From the NCBI GenBank assembly GCA_021155195.1, contig JAJNPV010000049.1, forward strand, positions 1-64,000: DNA of 64,000 nucleotides. The letters are read 5' to 3'. Each line of letters starts with the position of its first letter. Positions within the stretch are counted from its first letter, which is position 1. The DNA comes from Ohtaekwangia sp. GTDB taxonomy: Bacteria > Bacteroidota > Bacteroidia > Cytophagales > Cyclobacteriaceae. Below are positions 51,716 through 61,046 of the stretch, in pieces. A program made the position numbers and the translations under genes. The notes under the pieces are model-generated. The model did no database searches, had not been told where the DNA came from, and worked only from the letters and a program-made list of their open reading frames with translations.

Positions 51716-53203
51716 ATGGGAATCGTTATTCGCCAAAGCATTTATTCTACCATCATTGCCTATGTGGGTGTGGCGATTGGCTATATCAATTTGTTGTACC
51801 TGTACCCTAAGTTTCTATCGCTAGAGCAAGTAGGACTTTTCAGAACCATTCAGGACGCTGCCATCTTATTTTCACCGTTTGCCCAATTGGGGCTCACTCA
51901 GAGTATTTTCAGGTTTTATCCACAACTGGTCAAAGACAGTAAAACATCACACGCGTTTATTACTTTAATGATGTTAATGGGATTGGCAGGGTTTGCCATT
52001 TTCTTTCTTGTATTCAAAATTTTTGAAACACCCCTCCTCTCCTATTTTCAAGACAATGCTAAGGAAATTATTCAATACACCTCGCTTGTCCTTTGGCTGA
52101 CATTGATCTTAGTAATGATTGCCATACTCGAAACTTTCTCACGATCATTATTAAAAACCGTTATCCCAAACCTATTACGCGAAGTAATGGCACGGTTGTT
52201 CCTTTCTATTTTCGTATTGATTTACTTCATGGGATTTATAACTTTTGATCAATTTATCATTTGCTCGGTAGTCAGTTACTTAATCTGGCTGCTGATTTTG
52301 ATTTTCCATTTATGGCAAAAAGGGGAGCTAACAATCCAAACTAATTTCAAAATACTTGATCAATCAAAATTCCCAGAATTATTTAAATACGGCTTGTTAA
52401 GTTTTGCCGGTATGGCTGGATTGATTTTAATAGGTAAAATTGACAGCATGATGGTAACAGCACTTCTGGGTCTAAGCGCCAACGCCATTTATACGACAGC
52501 ATTTTATATGGCTACCGTAATCGAAATTCCAAAACGGTCATTAAGCCAGATAACTATGCCGTTGATCTCACGTGCCTTTGAACGTAACGATTTGGATGAA
52601 GTCTCATCGCTCTATCGTAAAACATCTATCAACCAATTTATTATTGGTTCGCTTATTTTAATTGGCGTTTGGATAAACATTGATAATCTTTTTGTGTTGA
52701 TGCCCAAAGGCGACAACTATGGGCTTGGAAAGTGGGTGGTTATTATTATTGGTTCCGGCAAATTGATGGATATGATTTTTGGGCCGAGCAGTGAAATTAT
52801 TGTCCTTTCCAAGTTTTACAAATTCAATATTATATTGATCCTGATGCTGGCGTTAATTGTTATAACTTCCAATTCGTATTTGATTCCGCGATTTGGAATT
52901 GAAGGTGCTGCCTGGGGCACTGCATTTGCCCTCATAACGTTCAACGCAGTTAAGTATATCTTTATTTATATAAAGTTTAAGATTCAGCCTTTTAACGGAG
53001 CTACCCTAAAAGTTTTAATTATTGTATTAATTACGCTAGCAGCAAACATGCTTCCTCTAAAAATGGATTCAGTTATTTTTGAAATGCTGATTCGATCAAC
53101 GCTTACAACTATGCTGTTCAGCGGCCTTATTCTATTCACGAATGTTTCACCAGAGGCAAATGAGTTATTTAAGAAAGGAGTTAGACTTCTTAAATGGAAA
53201 TAG
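51716..53203 (+). CDS. Oligosaccharide flippase (Wzx-like)
   Basis: 495 residues with about 12-14 membrane segments, and the short N-terminal amphipathic start typical of the polysaccharide-synthesis flippase family (lipid-linked oligosaccharide transporter). The ATG at 51716 overlaps the preceding stop by a few bases. It would export the glycan assembled by the genes upstream. Confidence 0.9.
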   Translation: MGIVIRQSIYSTIIAYVGVAIGYINLLYLYPKFLSLEQVGLFRTIQDAAILFSPFAQLGLTQSIFRFYPQLVKDSKTSHAFITLMMLMGLAGFAIFFLVFKIFETPLLSYFQDNAKEIIQYTSLVLWLTLILVMIAILETFSRSLLKTVIPNLLREVMARLFLSIFVLIYFMGFITFDQFIICSVVSYLIWLLILIFHLWQKGELTIQTNFKILDQSKFPELFKYGLLSFAGMAGLILIGKIDSMMVTALLGLSANAIYTTAFYMATVIEIPKRSLSQITMPLISRAFERNDLDEVSSLYRKTSINQFIIGSLILIGVWINIDNLFVLMPKGDNYGLGKWVVIIIGSGKLMDMIFGPSSEIIVLSKFYKFNIILILMLALIVITSNSYLIPRFGIEGAAWGTAFALITFNAVKYIFIYIKFKIQPFNGATLKVLIIVLITLAANMLPLKMDSVIFEMLIRSTLTTMLFSGLILFTNVSPEANELFKKGVRLLKWK

Positions 53204-53720
53204 TTTTCACTAGTCTGTTTCTTATGCAAATACCTTGTCTAGAAATAAATGCGCTTTCGCTCAACAAACAAGCTGACCAATAATATCAAAAGAACAAAAA
53301 GTACGCTACCCAAGGAGGTAAAAATCTGTTTAAAAAATTGAAGGGTCAGTTTCATAAAATAGCTTAAGGAAGTCCTGAAAATTAAGCAGACTATAATATC
53401 TAAAACGTTCGATTAGTTATTTTTTATGTTTGACTGGCTTGTACCCATAAAGCAGGATTACCAAATTATAAAATACTGTTAATCAGATTTTTAAAAATAA
53501 AAAAGGTTGACAATCTATTCATTCGACATTAAGCTTAAGAAATAGCTTCCCCTCGAATGTTAAGAAGTGGTTTGGCTCAAAATATTTAAACTGGTATCAG
53601 TCTTTTGCAATGCCAAATGTGGAGTTGCAGGATTATCCATAAGCCGAATACTGCCTCTAACTCATTAGGTTAGGTAAAAAAAGAGTTCTATTTTGGTAAA
53701 CACGTGTTGAAATTACCGAT
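53204..53720. other. Gap before the propeller kinase gene
   Basis: 517 bp. On the - strand a 38-residue hydrophobic ORF is present (separate entry). No promoter for the kinase gene is clear. The sequence is AT-rich and otherwise empty. Confidence 0.5.
53239..53355 (-). CDS. Tiny single-span membrane ORF
   Basis: 38 residues, ATG at 53355 to TAG at 53241: a short start, one hydrophobic segment (SLGSVLFVLLILLVSLFV) and a basic tail ERKRIYF. It is too short to score by length, but the composition is that of a small membrane protein and the - strand orientation is opposite to the flippase gene. No ribosome binding site or family known. Confidence 0.4.
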   Translation of the reverse strand: MKLTLQFFKQIFTSLGSVLFVLLILLVSLFVERKRIYF

Positions 53721-56609
53721 TTGAACTTTGGGAATTTTGTGAACTGGACGTCTTTAAAATCAATCCAACTAATTTTGTTATTTGTTGGAATTTCCCATCA
53801 GTATTGCTTCGCCCAAGCTCACTCTTATTTAAACTTCTCAGTAGCTCAAGGTCTACCTAGTTCTGAGGTTTATCAAGCTATTCAAGATAAAAAAGGCTTC
53901 ATTTGGTTTGCTACTGATAATGGTGTAATTCGTTTTGATGGTGGTGATTTTAAAATTATCAACACTAGTGAAGGATTAAGTGATCCTGTTGTTTTTGGGT
54001 TCCACGAAGATTTGGATGGCCGTATTTGGTTCCGCACCTATACGGGTAAGCTTTCTTATTTTTTAAATGAAAGGGTTTATCATTATCAATTCAATGATTC
54101 TATTGTGAAGTTGGTTGGTAAAGATATAATATCTGACCTGTATATAGACTCAACAGAACAATTATGGTTATCAGCCGGGAACAAAACTATCAAGATTGAC
54201 AAATTTGGAAAATCGACAACTGACATAATTCCAGAATACAATTACTCCATCCATTTAAGGCAGATTAATACAGAAAGGGATTTACTGGTTTTTAGCGGAC
54301 CAACTCATCGTATTCATACAATAGAACTCGACAATCAAAAATTCTCAATCACCCCCTCCGATTCAAGTCAATCAATTGGATTGATTTGCAAGATAGATTG
54401 GAATAACAAAACATATATCTCAATAAACAAAGACCTATTTGAGTACGATAATCAATTCAAAAAAGTACTTACAGTCAGTAATCCAATTATTAGTCTTTCA
54501 ATAGACCAAGAGGAAAAGTTATGGGTAGGCTCTATGCGCGGTGGTGTTAGTCGAATTGGAGACAATTCATTCTTTAATTTTCAAACAGTACCAGAACTTG
54601 AAGGCAAATCTGTTACAAAAGTTTTACAAGACGATGAAAAAGGATTCTGGATAACAACCCTTGAAAAAGGAATATTTTACTTTCCCAATCTAGCCATTAA
54701 AAAATTTAATCTACCGCTAAATTCAAAACTGAGTTCGGTAACTTTAATCTCTGATCAAATTATAACCGCAGATTATTCTGGAGAAATTACTTCCTATGAT
54801 GCAATAACAAACAGGGTAATTTGGGAAACTAATCTGCACCAAACAATAATAGCCACCTATAAGACCAAAGCCAACAACCTTTGGATATCTACAAATAACC
54901 AAACATTTATTCTAAATAGGAATGGAGAGATTTTGAAAAAAAACTTGCCTGGTACTTTTGTGGATTTTTCGGAAACATCATCAAAAATTTTGGGAGTGAA
55001 TAATTCGGGGCTTTATCAATTTGATCTGAATGGTGAGTTACTTAAAACTCAAAAATTAAACGCTCCATTTAGGAACTTGCTCGTTCACGGTAGTGATTTA
55101 TACATGGGCGGAAAAAATGGACTATTCCTTTTTGATTCCGTATTTAATTTTATTGATGAACAAAGGGAATTTAGTGATATAAAAATCACAAACATCACCC
55201 CTTTAAACGACTCATTACTGTTGCTATCCACCATTGGAAATGGATTTATTCTTTTTGAAACAAAGCAAAAGATTGCTTCAAGATTTAACCGATTCAATAA
55301 TTTTATTGCCAACAATATCTACAGTGTCTGTGTTCGTGATTCAGATGTCTGGTTAGCGACAGAAAAAGGCATTGCCGTTTGCACCCTACAAGCCCTTCTG
55401 TCAGGAAATCCAAAATTTAATTTCGTTACTAAACAAAGTGGTTTGGAAAGCAATAAAATAAACTTTATTGCTCTCACCTCTTCGGAAATTTGGGCTTTTA
55501 GTGATGATGGTTATACAAAAACTCCATTCTCTGAAATACAGTTTAGCAATCCACATCCAATAGCTTACCTAAAAGGAATTGAACTAAACAATCAAGAAAT
55601 AGATTTTTTAAACAATCATAGTTTTGATTTTAAGGAGAATAATATTCAGATAAAAATTGGTTTTCTAAGTTTCAATAATCAAAACATTCTTACCCGATAT
55701 CGGCTAAATTCAAATAAACCTTGGTTACCATCTACAGATTGGAATTTTAAATTTAATCAACTTGCCCCTGATAAATACTCCTTTCAATTAGAGTATTCAA
55801 TCGATAATCAAAATTGGAATTCAACACCAATTAATATTAATTTTCAAATTCATCCCCCATGGTGGCATACCTGGTATTTTAGAATTGCTTTATTTCTTAT
55901 CGCCTTCGCTATAGGTTTTATTTTTTACAAACGGAGAATAGCTTTATATAAGGAGCGAAATAGTTACCTGAGTCTGGTGAACAACCAGCAAAAAAGGCTA
56001 TTGAATGCAGAGATTGAGGCGACCGAACGAGAACGAAGTCGCATTGCTAAAGATTTGCATGACGGAATTAGTAGTGACTTAATTTCCATTAAACTAATTA
56101 CTGATCGCATCGCTAAAAAGGTAGCCCCGGAAGACGTTTTCGAGGTTGAGACCCAGGTTCAAAAGACAATATCAGAAATCAGAAGCATCATTCATGGCCT
56201 CAATCCACCCGGGTTAAATCTTTTCGGATTGGCAACTACGATCCAAAATTATCTGCTTGTTGTAAAAAAGAATCACTCTATTTCCATCACGTTCGACTTT
56301 CAAGGTGAAGAAGTACAAGACAAACGAGTATCCATGGTTATTTTCAGAGTTGTTCAGGAATTGACTACCAATTCAATAAAACATGCACACTGCAGCTCCA
56401 TAAATCTACACATCAACGTTTATGTTGATATGATTAACATTTCGTACAGTGACGATGGGCTTGGGTTTAATCCCGATACTGTTGCCAGGGGATTTGGATT
56501 AACTAATATTGAATCGCGGGTTAGCTCGCTTGGTGGACAATTAAATTTTGAATCGGGTAAATTCGGGAGTTCATACTCTATTGACGTTCCACTTGCTAAT
56601 CCCAAATAG
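53721..56609 (+). CDS. Two-component propeller sensor histidine kinase
   Basis: 962 residues. Starts at TTG 53721 giving a signal peptide (SIQLILLFVGISHQYCFAQ). Propeller repeats form the sensor (FATDNGVIRFDG, LWLSAGN-like, FWITTLEKGIFYF), a Y_Y_Y-type domain (about 640-730), one membrane span (about 742-760), and a HisKA_3-type kinase (RERSRIAKDLHDGISSDLISIK, DHDG-like phosphoacceptor His; ATPase NSIKHAH and SDDGLGF). It forms a pair with the regulator 2 bases downstream. The ligand may be a glycan, as in related propeller kinases. Confidence 0.92.
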   Translation: MNFGNFVNWTSLKSIQLILLFVGISHQYCFAQAHSYLNFSVAQGLPSSEVYQAIQDKKGFIWFATDNGVIRFDGGDFKIINTSEGLSDPVVFGFHEDLDGRIWFRTYTGKLSYFLNERVYHYQFNDSIVKLVGKDIISDLYIDSTEQLWLSAGNKTIKIDKFGKSTTDIIPEYNYSIHLRQINTERDLLVFSGPTHRIHTIELDNQKFSITPSDSSQSIGLICKIDWNNKTYISINKDLFEYDNQFKKVLTVSNPIISLSIDQEEKLWVGSMRGGVSRIGDNSFFNFQTVPELEGKSVTKVLQDDEKGFWITTLEKGIFYFPNLAIKKFNLPLNSKLSSVTLISDQIITADYSGEITSYDAITNRVIWETNLHQTIIATYKTKANNLWISTNNQTFILNRNGEILKKNLPGTFVDFSETSSKILGVNNSGLYQFDLNGELLKTQKLNAPFRNLLVHGSDLYMGGKNGLFLFDSVFNFIDEQREFSDIKITNITPLNDSLLLLSTIGNGFILFETKQKIASRFNRFNNFIANNIYSVCVRDSDVWLATEKGIAVCTLQALLSGNPKFNFVTKQSGLESNKINFIALTSSEIWAFSDDGYTKTPFSEIQFSNPHPIAYLKGIELNNQEIDFLNNHSFDFKENNIQIKIGFLSFNNQNILTRYRLNSNKPWLPSTDWNFKFNQLAPDKYSFQLEYSIDNQNWNSTPININFQIHPPWWHTWYFRIALFLIAFAIGFIFYKRRIALYKERNSYLSLVNNQQKRLLNAEIEATERERSRIAKDLHDGISSDLISIKLITDRIAKKVAPEDVFEVETQVQKTISEIRSIIHGLNPPGLNLFGLATTIQNYLLVVKKNHSISITFDFQGEEVQDKRVSMVIFRVVQELTTNSIKHAHCSSINLHINVYVDMINISYSDDGLGFNPDTVARGFGLTNIESRVSSLGGQLNFESGKFGSSYSIDVPLANPK

Positions 56610-56611
56610 AA

Positions 56612-57208
56612 ATGATTCGCACCGTATTAACAGATGATCACCTGGTATTTATGGATGGGTTTGGTAAACTGTTAGCTGAGACTAATGAATTCGAAATCAT
56701 AGGTAAGTTTAGCGATGGCCTTACATTACTGGATAAAGTCGATAGTTTGAATCCCGATTTACTTATCCTTGATGTTGATATGCCACGCATCAACGGATTA
56801 GAGGTAATAAAACGACTGAGAACTCGCAATAAAAAAATAAAAATTGTACTACTTACTATGCATGACGAGATTGGGTATTCGATCGAAGCTTCAGGCTTGG
56901 GAGCGAACGGGCTTATGATCAAGTCAACACAAACGGATAGTTTGATTAAAACTATTCACTCCATTCTGGCAGGCATCAACCATTTCCCAAAAACTCATCG
57001 CATCCAAGAATCTAACACGTTGCTCTCCGATCGCGAGATTGAAATTTTAAAACACTTATCAGAGGGACAGAGCAATGAATCTGTTTCACAAAAGCTAAAA
57101 ATTTCGGTTTTAACCGTTAAAACACATCGAAAAAATATTTTAAGAAAATTGAATGCCGAAAACTCTTTACAAATGATTCGAATCGCTTTTGAGAAGGGAT
57201 TGATCTGA
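56612..57208 (+). CDS. LuxR/NarL-family response regulator
   Basis: 198 residues. Receiver with Asp54 (LLILDVDMPRING) and Lys in the MIKSTQTD loop, and a C-terminal GerE HTH (LSDREIEILKHLSEGQSNESVSQKLKISVLTVKTHRKNI). It starts 2 bases after the propeller kinase stop, so it is the kinase's partner. It likely regulates genes outside the window. Confidence 0.93.
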   Translation: MIRTVLTDDHLVFMDGFGKLLAETNEFEIIGKFSDGLTLLDKVDSLNPDLLILDVDMPRINGLEVIKRLRTRNKKIKIVLLTMHDEIGYSIEASGLGANGLMIKSTQTDSLIKTIHSILAGINHFPKTHRIQESNTLLSDREIEILKHLSEGQSNESVSQKLKISVLTVKTHRKNILRKLNAENSLQMIRIAFEKGLI

Positions 57209-57313
57209 TGAGAATACCTCATCATTGATTAATTAGTTTAATTAAAATCTAATCTTAAATAAAACTTTTACTTCCATCAGAGTCCGTTGCTGGTGCTCTT
57301 CGGGAATAATTAA

Positions 57314-57658
57314 TCATGCATCATTAAGTCTATAATCAATTAGTCTTTTGGCTATATCCAAATTGGAATATCCTTTGTTTTTTAAGTCTAAATCCCATTC
57401 AATTAATTCTACTGCCATGCTAATTGGAAACAATTGGACGTACTTAACCATATCTTTTTTAAATTCCATAAAATCACCCGTTTCATTATCATCAAATAAA
57501 TAAGTTTCCGCATCGAAATCAATTAAGTCTTTCATATAAATACCAATGCCATCTGACTCTTTATCTAAGCCAACTTTTTCATATAATGATGCCATCATAG
57601 TTGTATCAACCAGAAAGGGTATTAAATCAATTAGTTTCATATTTCTTAGATCTTTCAA
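57314..57658 (-). CDS. Uncharacterised small protein
   Basis: 114 residues, acidic and helical (DFDAETYLFDDNETGDFMEF). No signal peptide and no recognised family. It lies convergent with the response regulator and upstream of the GT4 on its own strand, 23 bases from it. Its start MKDLRNMKL is preceded by AT-rich sequence; a start at the second Met is possible. Confidence 0.55.
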   Translation of the reverse strand: MKDLRNMKLIDLIPFLVDTTMMASLYEKVGLDKESDGIGIYMKDLIDFDAETYLFDDNETGDFMEFKKDMVKYVQLFPISMAVELIEWDLDLKNKGYSNLDIAKRLIDYRLNDA

Positions 57659-57681
57659 ATAGAAATCGTTTCAAAAAATTT

Positions 57682-58992
57682 TTAACGATCACTCAACCCT
57701 TCCATAATCCTAATCAACTCTAGCGTTAAATTCCTTCTTGAATATAACTTAATTCCTGATGATTTATGTGGTGTCCCGTTTTTCCAACTCTGATAATACC
57801 GCAACAACTCTAATTTAATTCCTTCTACATCACCTCGCTCACGAATTACTCCAGCATTCGTCTTCTTTAGAATATCAGCAGCATCTCCCTCTACAGGTCC
57901 AATCCCCAAAATAGGTTTGCCTGAAGCCAGGTATTCGAAAAACTTTCCGGGCAAGTTACCGGGGGCAAGTTGTGTATGCGCCAATACAAGCAGTTGTAAA
58001 TCGGTAGAGCCATAACCAGCCAACAGTTGAGCATGGGGTATGTTATCCTGAAATCTAACAATAGACGAAAGCTGTTCGTCTTCAATTACATAATTTTTAA
58101 AAGCAGCATTCACTTTACCGATAAACTCAACTGTTACCTGTTGTTGAAATTCAGGAGTTGAAACACTTAGTTGTTTTAAGGCCTCCATGACAGGACGCGG
58201 ATCGCGTAGTTCATCTACTATGCCTACATGATGGATCGTGAACTTCTCAGTTTGTTTGTTTTCAATTCCCTCAAAATCCTCTTCATCAAATCCATTAGTA
58301 ATTAAATCAACGGTTCGTCCACTTAATACTTCAAACCGATTTACATGATAAGGGGCAATAGTAATCACACGATCGGCCCTAGTCAACACTTCCCGTTCCA
58401 ATTTCTGGTGCTTCATCCGCGCAAGCGTAGTAAGCGACAACGTATCTAATAAATCCCATTCACTCCATGGATCGCGAAAGTCGGCAATCCAATGGAGAGC
58501 AGGATTTTTCTTCTTTAACCGTAACCCAATTAAGTGAACGCTGTGTGGCGGACCAGTTGTTATGATTTTATTAATGTCATTTCGACTAATAAAGTCCTCT
58601 AGGTAGATAACCGAAGGTTTTACCCAAAACACGCGGGCATCCGGAATAAAAAAATTTCCACGCACCCATGCACTCAAACTTTGAAATAAGGATTTTTTTC
58701 CTGTTGAGATAAAATCAACCTGCTGAGGATTTTTCTTTTCAAATAGAGAAGAGAGTTTAAAAAATAATTGATACGGTTCCCAGATCGGAAAATGGATCAC
58801 CTCCACCGAAGCAGGAACATCTTTTAGTAAAGACTTGTCTTCAATAGTAAAAGAAGGATTCTCTGGAGTAAATACATACGGCTCCCAACCCGATGGAACA
58901 AGATACTTTACGAATTTTAACCAGCGCTGCACACCGCTCCCTCCACTTGGCGGCCAATAGTAGGTAATGATTAAAACTTTTTTATTACTCAT
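57682..58992 (-). CDS. Glycosyltransferase family 4-like protein
   Basis: 436 residues from ATG 58992 (MSNKKVLIITYYWPPSGGSGVQRW). WPPSGGSGVQR is the classic start of this GT4 subgroup, and the C-terminal half has FFEYLASGKPILGIGP. It transfers a sugar, substrate unknown. Its start overlaps miaA by 8 bases. Confidence 0.9.
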   Translation of the reverse strand: MSNKKVLIITYYWPPSGGSGVQRWLKFVKYLVPSGWEPYVFTPENPSFTIEDKSLLKDVPASVEVIHFPIWEPYQLFFKLSSLFEKKNPQQVDFISTGKKSLFQSLSAWVRGNFFIPDARVFWVKPSVIYLEDFISRNDINKIITTGPPHSVHLIGLRLKKKNPALHWIADFRDPWSEWDLLDTLSLTTLARMKHQKLEREVLTRADRVITIAPYHVNRFEVLSGRTVDLITNGFDEEDFEGIENKQTEKFTIHHVGIVDELRDPRPVMEALKQLSVSTPEFQQQVTVEFIGKVNAAFKNYVIEDEQLSSIVRFQDNIPHAQLLAGYGSTDLQLLVLAHTQLAPGNLPGKFFEYLASGKPILGIGPVEGDAADILKKTNAGVIRERGDVEGIKLELLRYYQSWKNGTPHKSSGIKLYSRRNLTLELIRIMEGLSDR

Positions 58993-59884
58993 TGCCAATT
59001 ATTTCAATCATTTCCTCAATCTGATTAGGGGTAAACCAATTAATTTCCGGATCGCGCTTAAACCAGGTAAGTTGCCGTTTTGCATACCGTCTTGAGTTTC
59101 GCTTCAATAATCGAATGGCTTCTTGCTTATCATACTGATTATCTATAAAATCAAATATCTCGCGATAGCCCACCGTTTGCAAGGCATTCAAATTTCTTTT
59201 TGGATAAAATTGCTCAGCTTCTTCAAAAAGTCCAGCTGTTATCATGGCATCCATTCGGGAATCAATGCGTTGATAGAGTTCTTCGCGGTCCAGTTCCAAT
59301 CCTATTTTTATTACACAAAAAGAACGGATTGCTTTCTTTTGATTTCTTAATTGATGTTGTGGTTTGTTGCCGGCTGCATGAAGTTCTAACGCACGCATTA
59401 GTCGGTGTGGATTTTTTTTATCCACTACTTCAAAATAGTTTGGGTCAACTTCCTTCACTTTTTCCTGTAACCATTCTAATCCCTTCTTTTGATACTCTTT
59501 GATAATCCCTTCGCGGGTACCTTCCGGTATTTCTGGCATTTCATCAAAACCTTCCAATACTGCCTTAATATATAATCCCGAACCACCACACAAAATCAGG
59601 GTATCATGTTTTTTAAACAGGTCATTAATGAGAGCAAGTGCGTCTCGTTCATAAGCCCCCGCATCATAATCCTGTTCAATAGAATGGGTATTTATAAAAT
59701 GGTGTTTTACTTTGGCAAGTTCATCTACAGAAGGCTTGGCAGTACCAATCTCCAACTCTTTATAAATCTGCCGCGAGTCGGCTGAGATGATTTCTGTTTT
59801 GAAGTGGGTTGCTAACTGTATGGATACAGCAGTTTTCCCAACCGCAGTAGGGCCAACAATAACAATAAGCTTCTTAGAATGCAC
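58985..59884 (-). CDS. miaA: tRNA dimethylallyltransferase MiaA
   Basis: 299 residues. P-loop GPTAVGKT (about 11-18), SADSRQIYKELEIGTAKP, and LCGGSGLYIKAVLEG motifs, with the C-terminal KRQLTWFKRDPEINWF. It adds a dimethylallyl group to A37 of tRNAs reading UNN codons. Together with tsaD in this window it shows two A37 modification enzymes. Confidence 0.96.
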   Translation of the reverse strand: MHSKKLIVIVGPTAVGKTAVSIQLATHFKTEIISADSRQIYKELEIGTAKPSVDELAKVKHHFINTHSIEQDYDAGAYERDALALINDLFKKHDTLILCGGSGLYIKAVLEGFDEMPEIPEGTREGIIKEYQKKGLEWLQEKVKEVDPNYFEVVDKKNPHRLMRALELHAAGNKPQHQLRNQKKAIRSFCVIKIGLELDREELYQRIDSRMDAMITAGLFEEAEQFYPKRNLNALQTVGYREIFDFIDNQYDKQEAIRLLKRNSRRYAKRQLTWFKRDPEINWFTPNQIEEMIEIIGNE

Positions 59885-59903
59885 CGCACAAAATTAATTA
59901 TTT

Positions 59904-59942
59904 AGTCCACAGTCGACCGTCCAGCTGTTGACTGTGGACTAA
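59904..59942. repeat. Palindromic 7-base repeat upstream of miaA
   Basis: agtccac, agtcgac, cgtccag, then ctgttga, ctgtgga: the second half is the reverse complement of the first, giving a near-perfect 13 bp stem ttagtccacagtc / gactgtggactaa. It resembles a terminator without T-run and lies between divergent genes. Confidence 0.65.
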
Positions 59943-59987
59943 TTAACTAAAATCCCTATCTTGCCCCCTTAAAATTCGCCACTACGA

Positions 59988-60260
59988 ATGATTAAGTACA
60001 CCAATCAATTCCTTACCAAACTGGAAGATTTAGTTGCCGAATCGGATTACATTTTGCGCTACGAAAAAGGCAATTTCAAATCAGGTTATTGTCTTTTAAA
60101 AGAACAGAAGATCATGATTCTCAATAAGTTCTTTACTACAGAAGGTAAAATAAACGCCCTGCTCGATATCTTAAAAGGTTTGGAACTGGACACCACTCGC
60201 TTTACAGAGAAAAGTTTGAAACTTTACGAAGAATTAAATCAAGCCGAAGTAAAAAGTTGA
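59988..60260 (+). CDS. Small conserved protein of unknown function
   Basis: 90 residues with alternating helices, no signal peptide, ending with ELNQAEVKS. No family is known to me. The next gene begins 22 bases later on the same strand, so the three genes to 62591 likely form one operon. Confidence 0.65.
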   Translation: MIKYTNQFLTKLEDLVAESDYILRYEKGNFKSGYCLLKEQKIMILNKFFTTEGKINALLDILKGLELDTTRFTEKSLKLYEELNQAEVKS

Positions 60261-60282
60261 TTTGGCCTAAAATATCAACGAT

Positions 60283-61044
60283 TTGAAAGTCACATTTCTT
60301 GGTACCGGAACATCTCAAGGCGTGCCGGTGATCGGCTGCGATTGCCAAGTTTGTCAATCTCTTGATTACCGGGATAAGCGTTTACGATCTTCCGTCTACC
60401 TTCAAATAAATGATATAGCATTAGTCATCGATACGGGGCCCGACTTCCGCCAGCAAATGTTGCGCGAACGAATTAAGAAATTAGATGCCATTCTATTTAC
60501 ACATGAGCACAAAGATCATATTGCCGGACTTGATGATGTGCGAGCCTACAATTTTTTACAGCAAAAAGACATGCCCGTATATGGGACTCTAGCCGTTCTT
60601 AAACAACTGCAAACTGAGTTTTATTATGCCTTTGAGGAGCATAAATACCCGGGAATTCCTCAACTTGATTTGATGGAAATTGGAGATCAGGATTTTATCA
60701 TTGATACTCAAAAAGTAACACCATTACCTGTGCTTCATTACAAACTTCCTGTGATGGGATTTCGCGTGGGCGATTTCAGTTATATTACCGATGCTAATCA
60801 TATTCCAGAAAGCACTTTCGAGAAATTAAAAGGAACCAAAGTGCTGGCCTTAAATGCCTTGCAACGCGAAAAACATCTATCACACTTCAACCTGAGCGAA
60901 GCGCTTGAAATAGCTTCAAAAATTGGAGCAGAGCAAACTTATTTTATTCATATCAGCCACAAGTTAGGCATCACTAAAGCCGTGGAAAAAGAACTTCCAG
61001 ATTCAGTAGCTTTAGCGTATGATGGTTTGACCATCGAACTCTGA
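60283..61044 (+). CDS. PhnP-like metallo-beta-lactamase-fold hydrolase
   Basis: 253 residues. N-terminal GTGTSQGVPVIGCDCQVCQS, with structural zinc-type Cys residues as in PhnP, then metal motif FTHEHKDHIAGLDDVR, ITDANH and FIHISHKLG. PhnP-type enzymes cleave cyclic phosphodiesters; no other phn gene is present, so a general phosphodiesterase is likely. The start is TTG 60283 or nearby, since no ATG is in place. Confidence 0.88.
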   Translation: MKVTFLGTGTSQGVPVIGCDCQVCQSLDYRDKRLRSSVYLQINDIALVIDTGPDFRQQMLRERIKKLDAILFTHEHKDHIAGLDDVRAYNFLQQKDMPVYGTLAVLKQLQTEFYYAFEEHKYPGIPQLDLMEIGDQDFIIDTQKVTPLPVLHYKLPVMGFRVGDFSYITDANHIPESTFEKLKGTKVLALNALQREKHLSHFNLSEALEIASKIGAEQTYFIHISHKLGITKAVEKELPDSVALAYDGLTIEL

Positions 61045-61046
61045 TC

